From assembly GCA_918807975.1 (NCBI GenBank), contig OU964924.1:3050501-3114500 (forward strand): 64,000 nucleotides of DNA, read 5' to 3'. Position numbers and translations under genes: made by a program. Under the pieces are notes generated by a model, which saw only the letters and a list, made by a program, of their open reading frames with translations, ran no database searches and was not told the DNA's origin. This document shows positions 55,501 to 64,000 of this stretch, one piece after another. Position 1 is the first letter of the stretch, and every line of letters begins with the position of its first letter. The stretch is from Aplidium turbinatum. Its lineage: Eukaryota > Chordata > Ascidiacea > Aplousobranchia > Polyclinidae.

Positions 55501-58500
55501 TATTAATTAACATAATAATAATATATTAATATGTACTTACACATCAACAACTTTCAATGGGCAATGTAAAGTATGAGTTTACAAGATTGTTCGACATTAC
55601 AGGCTCCACAAGTCACCCAACAATCACTTCAGCCCCTACATGACTCCATTCATTCCTCTCAGCATCACCGTGGATATGCTGACATCAACAAGCCTTCAAA
55701 TCCTGCCACCAACAGGTGACGATGCAAATTGTTTTCATCAAGTTCCTCGTTTTGAGATGGCTGTGGTCGTAATTAAGTGACCACAGCTTCATTGTAATGC
55801 TACTTTCGTACTAGCAGTATATTGCTTGTAGTTGGTGTGTTACATTTTGCATCATTGGCAATTCTATGTGTTTGTGATCTAAACGTCGTTACGGTATTTT
55901 TTCCGTGCTTTCATACTGGGCCTCCAAAAACTCAATAAAAGTTGGTTGTTGATGTGAGAAGGTTGGAAAACTTTGAGTATGGACGCTGTTGTAGTAGATG
56001 CCTTAAATAGCCACTGGTATGGTGGGACATAGGACTCTTCACCATTTTACGTTTAGCTTTGTAATTCCTCCTTTACTACTTTATTTATTAATTATATTTC
56101 CAGAAACGTTCAGAACCAGCACCAAGCACCCCCTGGGCCTCAACTACAGCTCCCCCACAGCTCGATGACACAGCCTCGCTACATACTCAGCACAGATCGA
56201 GTCCATCCAAACTTTGATGTCCTTCCTCACTACGTGCAATCGGATCCCATCACCGCCGCCCGCTGTACGTATACACGAGTTGTTGCTATTGCTGCTATTA
56301 ATCCTTGGTAGAGGTTCCAGCAGTCTTCACAACGTCCGGAAACCATACTTTCTCGCGCATTTAATTCTTTTGTTTTCACACATTGATATTTGTTCATAAT
56401 CTTCGTTACCTTTTTTGTGTTTCTAGTGATTCCTCCAATGTCGGGGTACAGCATACCCCACTTTGTCTCTGCCATCAACCCAAGGGGGCCTCCCGTTGCC
56501 CCACCTAACGATCCCACTTATGTTGCGGCCTTGCCACAAGGGTATATGCATAACCACAATCCAACAAGGCCCGTACAAACCATGCGCCGTGGCAACAACC
56601 CTCGTACGTCTCACCAAACTGATCATCAGGTGAGAAGGATTGAATTTCTAATCCTTCTGTAATCTGTATGCGACAGAAAAACTCCCACATAGGATGAAAT
56701 GTAATTGGAACGGGGTGTTTATTTATTTCAGTTGAAGTTAGTATCGAAATTTTGTTGCATAAATGTCTTTCAGTCTGTGGTCAATCGCTTTTGCTTTTCA
56801 AGTGAGTTTAGACTTTCGTTTATGCGTAGGCTAGAAGGCAAGGTAGCCAATCATATCTTCAAGCATTAGATAACCACGCACTGTCAAGATAACCACCCGC
56901 TTTGAGTAGGTGGTGAACCTATGACGCATTGAGCATCGGTCAAGCAATCTTACCACCTGATCATGCAGCTAACCTTGATTATTCCACACCTCGCCTGCAA
57001 ATAATATTTATGACGTTGATTCAGTATTTGCAAGGCGTTGAATCAACGTAAAACAACTTGAGACGTTGCTACTTTTCGTCGAGTCACCAAAAAGGACACG
57101 ATCACCTTCGAGATATTTTACCAATTTCTTGGGATTGAAGCACAGAAGATACAAAGTTGTGTACTTCTACTTTCCTTTCTTGATTTTCAGAGAGGGAGTA
57201 ACACGTTTCCGGGTGACCGGCAACCACGACGTTCCGACGCGCATCGACCTTCCAACCACTCATATCAAAGCGAAATCAGTCCTCGTTTTCTTCAGAAAGG
57301 TATGACGTCATGTTTTCAAGAAACCACACAATTTAAGGTTCTAGAATGAGCTTCATTGTTCGTTCGTCAACATTTTCAAGCGCTCTGCTTGACTTTTCCT
57401 TATGTCGCGTAGAAAGTCAGCTCTGGTTTTCATAAGCTCGACTATTCCCAACAAAAGCTAACTTTGTATTCTCTTCACATTTGAACACTGGTCTTGATTT
57501 TCTGAGGTTAGAATTACAATTTCTTTTTCTTTTTTGTTCAGATTATTGACATGAACATTGTTTCTATTATAAAAAGGTTAATACAAAGTTAGGTGTTTTT
57601 TGTTCCAAATCTTTAAATGTTCACTGTATGGTAGAACTTGCTACCCAGTGTTGTGATGTGCTCTAAAGCGTGCTGGCACTGGGGAAAAATGATCATTGCT
57701 AAATCTGTAAAATAATCTGTAAAAACGGGCATAGATATCAAATGAAGATCCTTTGAAATGCTTCCAATTGTATTTTATGTATTTTATTGTATTTGAAATT
57801 GTATTTTATGTCGTCTGCACTAAAAATACTGCTCATCACTTGGAACATGATATAATCATGTAGAGATGGGAGGTTGCAGCCTGATTAAAGAAATGAAAAT
57901 AGTCGAATTACTGGAGTGGGTTGGAGTTAATTAATTTAAATATTTTATTCCTGTAGGTGGTGTTAGAGAGCACCAATTTCCAGCCACCCACCCATCAAGC
58001 TCCTCAACATCATCTGCTCATAAACCTCACCGCTACAATGACCACACCTCGAGACCAACGCGAGGCGTCACAGCTGCCAGTTCTGCTGACAATGTAAGAG
58101 TTGTGCCAGTCTTAGTCCGTGCCATCACACCAAGACAGCGCTTGATCAGTCCGTTGGTGAAGCCGGTGATTTGGTTTGCTCACGGTTGTTCCCTTTGTCT
58201 GCTTCATGTTTGTTATTGGAAGAAAAGGACACCGGTGCAGGATGTTGGCCACTGTTGGAAAATCATCGCCTGTGCCAAAATTTGCGTTAATATATTATTT
58301 CCCTTTGACATGTAGTTAATAGAGTCGGTTCGTGCACGAAATTCCAGTTGTGTGATTGTTCTTAATATTCTGCTTCTTACTTTATTTTTGACGTATGTTT
58401 AAAACTGTCAAGTTGAAACATTTGCTTCCAATCCAGAAGTTAGGTTCGAATTCCGGCAAAAGCATCAATTTTTAAAATGTTTCTTGAACGATTTCGCTTT

Positions 58501-60845
58501 GATTTTAATGTGACTTGGCATTCCATCACCGTTAAAACTCATTTTGAGCCTGTTTTGTTACAGGTCACGGCCACACGACCATTGTCTTCAGACACTTCTT
58601 TCGATCTTCAAAGCAATTCCTTTCCACCGCTACCTGTCGCACCAGAGCAACTACAAGGTCGGGTGACTGGGAATGATGGAGCGGATGTCAGTGGAGCCAC
58701 GCAAGCCGCCCAGGTAGAGATTTAAAAATGCCGAACTTGATTAATTTTGTTGTGCCATGCATTCGCTGGGATACGAAGTAGAAACAAAAAAAAAACATGC
58801 GGCTTGTCTTTGAACAAATAGCGTTTCACAGGAAATAAACATGTTTGACTTTGCAAAGGTAAAAGCGCGCCAACTCAACCTTTGCAAAGGTAAAAGCACA
58901 TCAACTCAACCTTTGCATAGATATAAATTTATTAAAAGCTTCTTTAAAACTAAATTAATTTCACCTTTTGCAAAGATAGTAGCGTTTCTTTGATCATTGT
59001 CTAATTTTTCCTACCATCAACCCAAGGCTGGATCGGTGAAAGCCAAGCAAACCTCCGACTCACTCTACTTTCTCAATGAGTTTTTTATAACTTGTTAGAT
59101 TCTAATGTTTGGTTTCCGTGTACGTTTCAATGATAGAAAGATAAATTTCAGGTTAGATCAAAACCTCAATCAACCCTTTAATTTGCATTACAGAAACTTT
59201 CTGACATGTCTATTGCTTCCCTGAAGGTAATCCCAACAACAACAGCAGCCTCAACGCATCAACCTCAACAGAACTCAGCACCCATGTCAGCAACAACTTG
59301 TGTCAGGCCTTCTGATGTTGAGTCAGGATCGAACGCGAAACTCGATGTTCAACCACTGTCCGGTTCAAGTGGGTGTTATTGATAAATTGGCTTGTTATAA
59401 TGCAACGTTATTACATTTCTAGTTGACTTCAATAGATTCATAACCAGCATCACAGCACTTCACATGCCCTAAAGTTCGATTCGGACAGTTTCACTTGCAG
59501 AGTAAAAGCTTTGAATTTTTGATCCACACTGAGCAGAGAGTGAACAATTCTTAAACAAAGACATCGAAGTCCTTTTTACCTTCAGGACAGCACCACCATT
59601 GATCAAGTATTTTTTTAGTGAAAATCAAACAACTTTATTTTGCAGTTTCAACCAATCCTGCCAACCGACCACCTCAAGCTGCTGAGTCAATCAAAGCTGA
59701 AAATCAACATGAACAAGTTGCTAAGCAATTCAATGCTTCCCGCCAAATCCTAACACCAGCCAATCATGCGACAACATCTGTGACAACAAATAAGTCACTC
59801 ACCACATCTGCCTCAAAACCAATAGACTCTAGACAGCCTTCGTCAGCCCCTGCACAGACTACCGTCGTTCCCAGTTCGGATATTATTGATTCTGAGAAGA
59901 CGACAGTTGAAGCTTTCATAACAAGAAAGGTACCATATTATATTCAGATGTTATTTTTAGTTTTAAAGATGCAATATTGTATTTATAAAGATGTAATTTT
60001 CCCCAACTATGCAATACAGCGCAGTTTAAAAAATGTAATGTACCCAACAAGCCTGTCAGATTCGCTCTGATCCATTTCTATGTCATGTAGGTGGACAAAA
60101 CTGAGAACACAGAAGAGACTGACGAACAAGGAGACAAAATGGGTAGGTGTAAAACTTCTTGCTTTTGTTTCAATGATTCCTAACTCTTGATAAAAAACGC
60201 CTACAAGAAAACTTCACTTCTAAGTTGCAAAAATAATACTAAAACATAGATTTGAAGCAATGGTAAAGTGAATTTGATATAGCTTGATTTAACTTGCAAT
60301 CCATGTTTTTTGTTATTTTAGTTTCTAACGAGTCAAAACCAACCTATGCTGAAATGTTGAAGTTGAAAAACGCCGTTGCTGAAATGAATGGTAAAGTCTC
60401 GTCAGATGCAAACCGGTCAGACACTGAAGACTTTGAGAAATCAAACGATGATTGCCGGGAATCGGATGCTAAAGATTCAGTTGAAACTAAATCCGATCCC
60501 AAACTTGCAGCAAAGCGAACAGAAGACCTCGGTAACAAAGCCGAAAATCCCACGGCGATGGCGAACGGGAAACCCCGCCACAGTGACTTTGAACATCGGC
60601 GTGGATCATGGCATAACCGTAAGCACACCGACAGGAACGACGGGTTTAACAGATTTCGTGGAAATCGGTCCGGTGGTTGGGGCTACGCAGGAGAAAAACG
60701 ACATGGGCCTCAGGAATATCGGGGTCGTGGAAGAGGTGTACCTAGAGGGAGCCATAGATTCCACAGGGAGCGACAACATTTTGGCAAAGGCACTAACGAA
60801 CGAAACGGGCCGTTTGCCAACGAACAAGTGCCACTTGAAAGATGA
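49547..60845 (+). CDS. LARP4: La-related protein 4 (LARP4/LARP4B ortholog), 17 coding exons
   Basis: Exons: 49547-49631, 50024-50156, 50634-50770, 51322-51425, 52981-53142, 54283-54420, 54944-55216, 55603-55715, 56104-56264, 56427-56629, 57191-57299, 57957-58093, 58564-58713, 59194-59368, 59646-59929, 60091-60142, 60322-60845. All joins keep phase and total 2,940 nt (979 residues plus stop); human LARP4 is about 724, so the low-complexity middle is longer. LARP4 proteins bind poly(A), PABP and RACK1 in the cytoplasm and stabilise mRNA. La motif at about residues 57-130 (LQRQLEYYFSR, LAKDTYLLSQMDSQQ); RRM-like domain at about 138-215 (RRCIIILREIPDNV, YSSCEFAGNGNWYILFE, GKPIMARIK); SFDLQSNSFPPLP near 600; SKPTYAEMLK near 810; Arg/Gly-rich tail. 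The PAM2-like motif is not clear. The exon 1 donor (AAAAG|GTCACT) is weak, so the N-terminus is least certain. An alternative ATG lies at 49553. Confidence 0.9.
50024..51425 (+). other. LARP4: LARP4 exons 2-4: La motif and linker into the RRM
   Basis: Exon 2 gives EDLIKVLQRQLEYYFSR. Exon 3 gives TNLAKDTYLLSQMDSQQYVA and TIANFNAIKKLTSDINLVVI. Exon 4 gives SPVVQVDESGEKVRPKKRRC, then IIILREIPDN. In order these match vertebrate LARP4 (QLEFCFSRENLSKDLYLISQ, VQVDEKGEKVRPSHKRC, IVILREIP). The split codons are AG|G between exons 2 and 3 and G|GT between exons 3 and 4. EYYFS here is nearer to the canonical La EYYFG than to the vertebrate LARP4 EFCFS. Confidence 0.92.
52981..53142 (+). other. LARP4: LARP4 exon 5: core of the RRM-like domain
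   Basis: QVMSLFDGGPAKYSSCEFAG, then NGNWYILFETEDDAHKAYWH, then LRETVKEFMGKPIM. It aligns with vertebrate LARP4 ([34 protein letters not shown]). The last codon abuts a GTGAGT donor that is the first unit of a minisatellite. Confidence 0.92.
53132..53304 (+). repeat. 22-bp minisatellite that copies the exon 5 splice donor
   Basis: Units read GTGAGTGACGTAGCCATCCA plus TG. Seven copies follow one another from 53143, one with an 8-bp insertion. The last 11 nt of exon 5 (AGCCAATCATG) differ from the repeat's AGCCATCCATG at two bases, so the unit appears to be a duplicated exon-intron border. GTGAGT recurs at 53195, 53217 and 53283, GTGAAT at 53165, while the units at 53239 and 53261 have lost GT. 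Use of any downstream copy would add 22, 52, 74 or 140 nt, none a multiple of three. The extended frame stops at 53170-53172. Confidence 0.9.
54062..54132. repeat. Short duplication in LARP4 intron 5
   Basis: TCTGACGACTGCAGCACAGT followed by GGGC occurs twice, about 45 bp apart. Confidence 0.8.
57006..57062. mobile_element. Degenerate mini-palindromic MITE in LARP4 intron 10
   Basis: GACGTTGATTCAGTATTTGC and GCGTTGAATCAACGTAAAAC share the central motif of the mini-MITE family, but the outer ends are lost. Confidence 0.5.
58851..58912. repeat. Two 31-bp tandem copies in LARP4 intron 13
   Basis: TTGCAAAGGTAAAAGC(G/A)C, then CAACTCAACC, twice in direct order. Confidence 0.85.
60322..60845 (+). 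other. LARP4: LARP4 last coding exon with YAE motif and Arg/Gly tail
   Basis: It opens with SNESKPTYAEMLKLKN, matching the KLSYAEVCQK block near the C-terminus of vertebrate LARP4. An acidic Ser/Asp stretch follows, then a basic Arg/Gly tail (RFRGNRSGGWGYAGEKR, YRGRGRGVPRGSHRFHRERQ) and the stop at 60843-60845. RGG-like tails usually aid RNA binding. Confidence 0.9.
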
Positions 60846-61073
60846 TGTTAATAAACTTTGAAGCACTTTTAAAGAAATCGCCGCTATGAGGCACTCCTAG
60901 TGATTAGCTACAGGAAAGTATGATGACTGTTGCTTTCCGCCAGGTGGTAACATTGGCTTAGTTGTGCCGCCAAAAGCGTGCTGACCGTATTATGACTTGA
61001 CAATCTGGCAATTTTCTCATCTGTTGGTTTCTGACACCGAACGCTAATCGACCTAATGTTTTTGTGTGTTTTT

Positions 61074-61079
61074 AATAAA
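61074..61079 (+). terminator. LARP4: AATAAA polyadenylation signal of LARP4
   Basis: Canonical AATAAA 229 bp after the stop codon, preceded by a T/G-rich run (TTTTTGTGTGTTTTT). It gives a short 3' UTR ending near 61090-61100. Confidence 0.75.
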
Positions 61080-61099
61080 CTTTGTATCTAATCTCCCTC

Positions 61100-62030
61100 G
61101 ATCAACTACGTTTTAACTTCCTATTAGTAACAAATGTCATCCTTGGTGCTTGACATTATTAATTATTGACTAAATCAAAAAGAAATCCTAAGATATTTCA
61201 CACCACACTTGCATTATTATTTTGCTTGTTTTCAACCCCATGTGGTGCAACACAACGCATTGTACCCTGTGGTGTAATGAAGGTGTTTGTCACAAGGTTA
61301 TAGAAATATGATTTTCTTTAGGTGCAATTGGCATTGCACAAATGTCACTTGCGTTGACAGGATTTTTAATTCGTCGTAGTTATGACTATAGGAATTTAAA
61401 AGTGCTGTTGGTTGACAATTTTTTGACTTAATTTATCAACAGCAAAACACTCGGATTTTCGTCTAAATTTAGGAAATTACTCGTGTATGACCATGTAACG
61501 TATTCCTCTTTGTTGATTGGTTTAAGAAATCACGTGGTTATTTCAACTGTGCACGGAGCTTTCACTGTGAGAAATTATGTGACTTCTGCTTCCGGGTTGT
61601 TTGCAAACTTGTCTTCTGTTAATCGTGCTTGCTCTCCATCATTGTTTATCTTCAACTTTGGACGTCATTCAAATTGTTGATCAATATTCTCTGTGAAAGT
61701 GTTTGACTTGGTGCTAGCTAAGTTGAAGGGAACAAAAATCGAGATGATTTACTTTCAATTTTTGTGTAATTTTCTTAAAACTTTTTAAGAAAAAAGGAAG
61801 GTTCCGTTTTTTTGTCAACATTCAAGAACACTTTTGTCTTGTCTTGAAATGGTCTTCATCTATGTGATTTCTACAGTTTGAAGAATTCTTCATTTTTTGC
61901 GATCTAACTTATTTGTTACGTGCTTGTAAGAACTGCTGTAGTTTATTTACGATCCAAAACACAAAAATAGCCGTCTCGGGTGGTCAAAGAATATTCCTGC
62001 ACAGAGGACCAGTTTTCTAAATCTATAAAT
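61100..62030. other. Downstream spacer
   Basis: No gene is supported. A 65-codon ORF at 61483-61680 has no recognisable similarity. Confidence 0.3.
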
Positions 62031-62065
62031 CATGCCTTTGTTACATTCATATAATCTCATCATAT

Positions 62066-62461
62066 CTAGTAGTGATGTGTTCTTAGCTGGTGAGAGCCCT
62101 GATGACGACGTTTTAAAGAGCGCTCAGGCGCTTGTTCAACACCGCTCAGAAGCATGTGGCTGTGTCTTTGGGAAGACACCTCATGACAGGCTTGAAAGTG
62201 GACACAGTGATAAACTTTCTTGTCTTTGCGTCCACTTAATCTAAAATCTCCAACCACCTCACCCTGGATGCCACACCCCGCCTGGAAGGACAGGGCATTG
62301 ATGCCCAGTTGCTGAATACAAATTCGGATCTGTGCCATTGCTGGTTGTTGCGTTGATTGGATGGGATTTAAACAGATCGGAAAGCGGGTATGGATTCTGT
62401 TCGTAAAAGGGGGTAGATTTAAAGAGCAGAATAATCCACAGCTTCTGACATCAGTTGCCAT
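62066..62461 (-). CDS. Uncertain ORF in a GC-richer island
   Basis: A 131-codon minus-strand ORF starts in a fair context (CTCCATGG) and reads MATDVRSCGLFCSLN, then IRICIQQLGINALSFQAGCG and EVVGDFRLSGRKDKKVYHC. It is not low complexity and stands out because the surrounding DNA is much more AT-rich. I recognise no domain. It could be an exon of a minus-strand gene continuing outside the island, a non-coding RNA gene or chance. A 70-codon ORF overlaps it on the + strand. Confidence 0.2.
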   Translation of the reverse strand: MATDVRSCGLFCSLNLPPFTNRIHTRFPICLNPIQSTQQPAMAQIRICIQQLGINALSFQAGCGIQGEVVGDFRLSGRKDKKVYHCVHFQACHEVSSQRHSHMLLSGVEQAPERSLKRRHQGSHQLRTHHY

Positions 62462-62678
62462 GGAGATTCACGGTTGTTCATCTTTAACATCCGGGCCTGA
62501 GTTTAATGGGAATGAAATTTAAGAAACCCTTGGAATTGGGATGGAAATTGTTGCATAAAGTCAGTGATATGGTTTCAGCTTCCGCTTTATTTCCCGTGTA
62601 ACAATGCGCTGTGACTCTGTTAGTTCCTTACCATCGCAAATGCTTTCTGGTCTCATTCATTGTGTGCACTGCAGACTC

Positions 62679-62765
62679 TACCTGACCGTCAAATCCATCC
62701 TTTTTACATTGATTCAACGTGTGTAGACGATTAATACAAAAAGGGACTGTTTTGCTGGTCAGGTA
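62679..62765. mobile_element. Mini-palindromic MITE
   Basis: TACCTGACCGTCAAATCC and the inverted TTTTGCTGGTCAGGTA enclose ACATTGATTCAACGTGTGTA. Confidence 0.75.
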
Positions 62766-62779
62766 CACTGTTACAACAT

Positions 62780-62836
62780 CCCAGACAGCAAAATCCGTCA
62801 GTTTTACATGATCCAACGTCTGCAAACGTTGAATAC
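62780..62836. mobile_element. Half copy of the mini-palindromic MITE
   Basis: CCCAGACAGCAAAATCCGTC begins a copy that passes the centre (CCAACGTCTGCAAACGTTGA) and then loses its right arm. Confidence 0.7.
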
Positions 62837-63326
62837 TATTGTCGATACTATTGTTTTCTTATAACAAATACTCTCAATCTACTTCCTGTTTGTCCCTCAA
62901 TTTAAATGGCGCTGCCATGATGGAACGCAGAGTTGCCAGATTTCATTATTAAGTTGTTTTTTTTTTATTCATCAATTGCTTTCACCGCTGCAGCGCATTG
63001 AACATGGGAAGGAAGACAACTGCTATCCATTTTTATATGAATGTTTTCATGGCCCATTTAAGACAATGAAACACTGATCTGTTGACACCGACTTTATTAC
63101 TTTGTGTCGTTAATGTTTTAGCTTCTCGACTTATGAAACGTGTTGCAGCGCTTGATTAAAACAAACTGCATTTCCTCGAAAGTCACACAACGTATCTAAT
63201 TTTTTATCAAAAATATTTTCTAGTAAGTTACTTAATACAACATTATAGTTATAAATCAAACTCACCATAAAATATGAAAAATACAGTGTTTATTTTGTAA
63301 GGGCAGCACTAAGTGGTGATGCCCAT

Positions 63327-63414
63327 CCCAGACAACAAAATCCGCCATTTTTGCATTGATTCAACGTCTGTAGATGTTGAATTAATGTAAAAATGACGGA
63401 TTTTGTTGTCTAGA
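63327..63414. mobile_element. Mini-palindromic MITE, best preserved copy
   Basis: CCCAGACAACAAAATCCGCC pairs with GACGGATTTTGTTGTCT. The inner parts CATTGATTCAACGTCTG and AGATGTTGAATTAATG pair too, so almost all of the 88 bp form one hairpin. Target duplication is not clear. Confidence 0.85.
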
Positions 63415-63601
63415 CAAATGAACTACGGTCTTCGAAGGTTTGCATGGTCGACTTCAAACAAGGTGCTTTATCTTACGAGCTATGACAAATAGCCCTGAAC
63501 CTGATGTTTATATTATGTTCTTGTATGGCTGAAAATTGTAATAAAAGAACAAAAAGAATCTTCTCCTTTGTGTTTATTTTTGGCAACTTATTTAAGCCCT
63601 T

Positions 63602-63685
63602 CCAGTCAGCAAATCACCGTTTTTTTTACATTGATTCGGTTCAACGTCTGAATCAATGTAAAAAACGATTGATTTGCTAACTGGG
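63602..63685. mobile_element. Mini-palindromic MITE
   Basis: CCAGTCAGCAAATCACCG pairs with GATTTGCTAACTGG, with TTTACATTGATTC and GAATCAATGTAAAAAA inside. This sub-type shares its ends with the copy at 9333-9412. Confidence 0.8.
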
Positions 63686-63689
63686 TTCT

Positions 63690-64000
63690 ATTGGTGCATT
63701 GCGTTTGTGACGGCCTGTCATGCACGGGAAGTGCATTTTATAACAGTATCAGGTTTGTTTCAATTTGCAAAAAAGGCGCACTCTTGGATTTTCCGATTTG
63801 ATTTTACATAAAAAAGACAAGTTTGTTCCCTGACACCGATAGCGCCTTATACAACCAAGTGCTTATGATTCTTGTCCTTATTGCTTCTTGTCGTATCCAG
63901 GTTCCCGGTGGTTCAAGATTTAGATTAGGTTGTTGAGGAAGGCAAGGAAACCAATTTTTGTGTTCACTCGGGTTTGAGAACCGGGATCCCGGTTTCGGGA
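63690..64000. other. Window edge, unassigned
   Basis: No gene seen. The last 20 bases (GAGAACCGGGATCCCGGTTT) contain a CCGGGATCCCGG palindrome that may be the start of another repeat. Confidence 0.3.

Noticed and set aside
57066-57305. 79-codon ORF across LARP4 exon 11
   Set aside because: It uses the wrong frame. The phase carried from exon 10 gives RGSNTFPGDRQPRR and continues in phase into exon 12.
60388-60861. 157-codon ORF overlapping the last LARP4 exon
   Set aside because: It is in a different frame. The frame in phase with the upstream exon carries the conserved YAEMLK block and the Arg/Gly tail.
1-64000. CRISPR arrays, operons, bacterial promoters
   Set aside because: The window is eukaryotic, with spliced genes and animal transposons. 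The tandem repeats have no spacer design.
1-64000. Retroviruses, LTR elements or Polinton-like elements
   Set aside because: I found no long direct terminal repeats with primer-binding sites, and no gag, integrase, capsid or envelope signatures. The only RT sequences (7340-7880, 27380-27670) have LINE-type motifs, and 18745-19223 is a LINE tail.

Overview
The window is eukaryotic, AT-rich and intron-bearing, probably from a marine invertebrate deuterostome. A tunicate-like chordate is my best guess, with low confidence. The reasons are short introns, an expanded family of nucleotidyltransferase/TPR genes, telomere-like TTAGGG-type tracts inside repeats, and very many hAT transposons. Only one gene looks intact: an ortholog of La-related protein 4 (LARP4/LARP4B) on the + strand at about 49.5-61.1 kb. 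Its 17 coding exons join in phase to give about 979 residues. They carry a La motif, an RRM-like domain, a conserved FPPLP block, a YAE motif and an Arg/Gly-rich tail.

The other 48 kb are mostly mobile DNA in nested layers. At 0.7-3.3 kb is a 206-bp tandem array split by a hAT foldback element. At 3.8-7.3 kb is a broken host gene (nucleotidyltransferase plus TPR). A foldback MITE sits in its reading frame, and a LINE fragment follows it. At 8.4-11.6 kb is an element flanked by TTAA. At 12.0-20.9 kb is a large, decayed DNA transposon. It has its own coding remnants, matching ends and a 7-bp duplication, and it is filled with at least five later insertions. At 23-26 kb are three elements nested like shells, the innermost holding a 159-bp tandem array. 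At 26.7-29.8 kb are four copies of a tRNA-headed SINE and another LINE fragment. At 30.1-32.7 kb is a cluster of short repeats around a hAT insertion.

At 33.1-37.1 kb, a hAT-like element with a zinc-finger remnant holds a young 2.6-kb transposon. That transposon's terminal inverted repeats are about 630 bp long and contain its own first coding exon. At 37.9-40.0 kb are two more hAT elements, one with a recognisable transposase C-terminus. At 41.0-45.9 kb are three copies of what may be an undescribed family. Each is flanked by a perfect 9-bp duplication and shares terminal TTCGG(C/T)GAGTCC iterons. Two copies have telomere-like cores, and the third is a 1.7-kb foldback element split by a hAT. 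A small ORF with one membrane segment and a TATA box lies at 44.8-45.2 kb.

I see no CRISPR array, no rRNA, no intact tRNA gene and no recognisable retrovirus or LTR element. Exon joins, terminal repeats and target duplications were read by eye from the sequence. Family names rest on recalled motif similarity, not on a database search.
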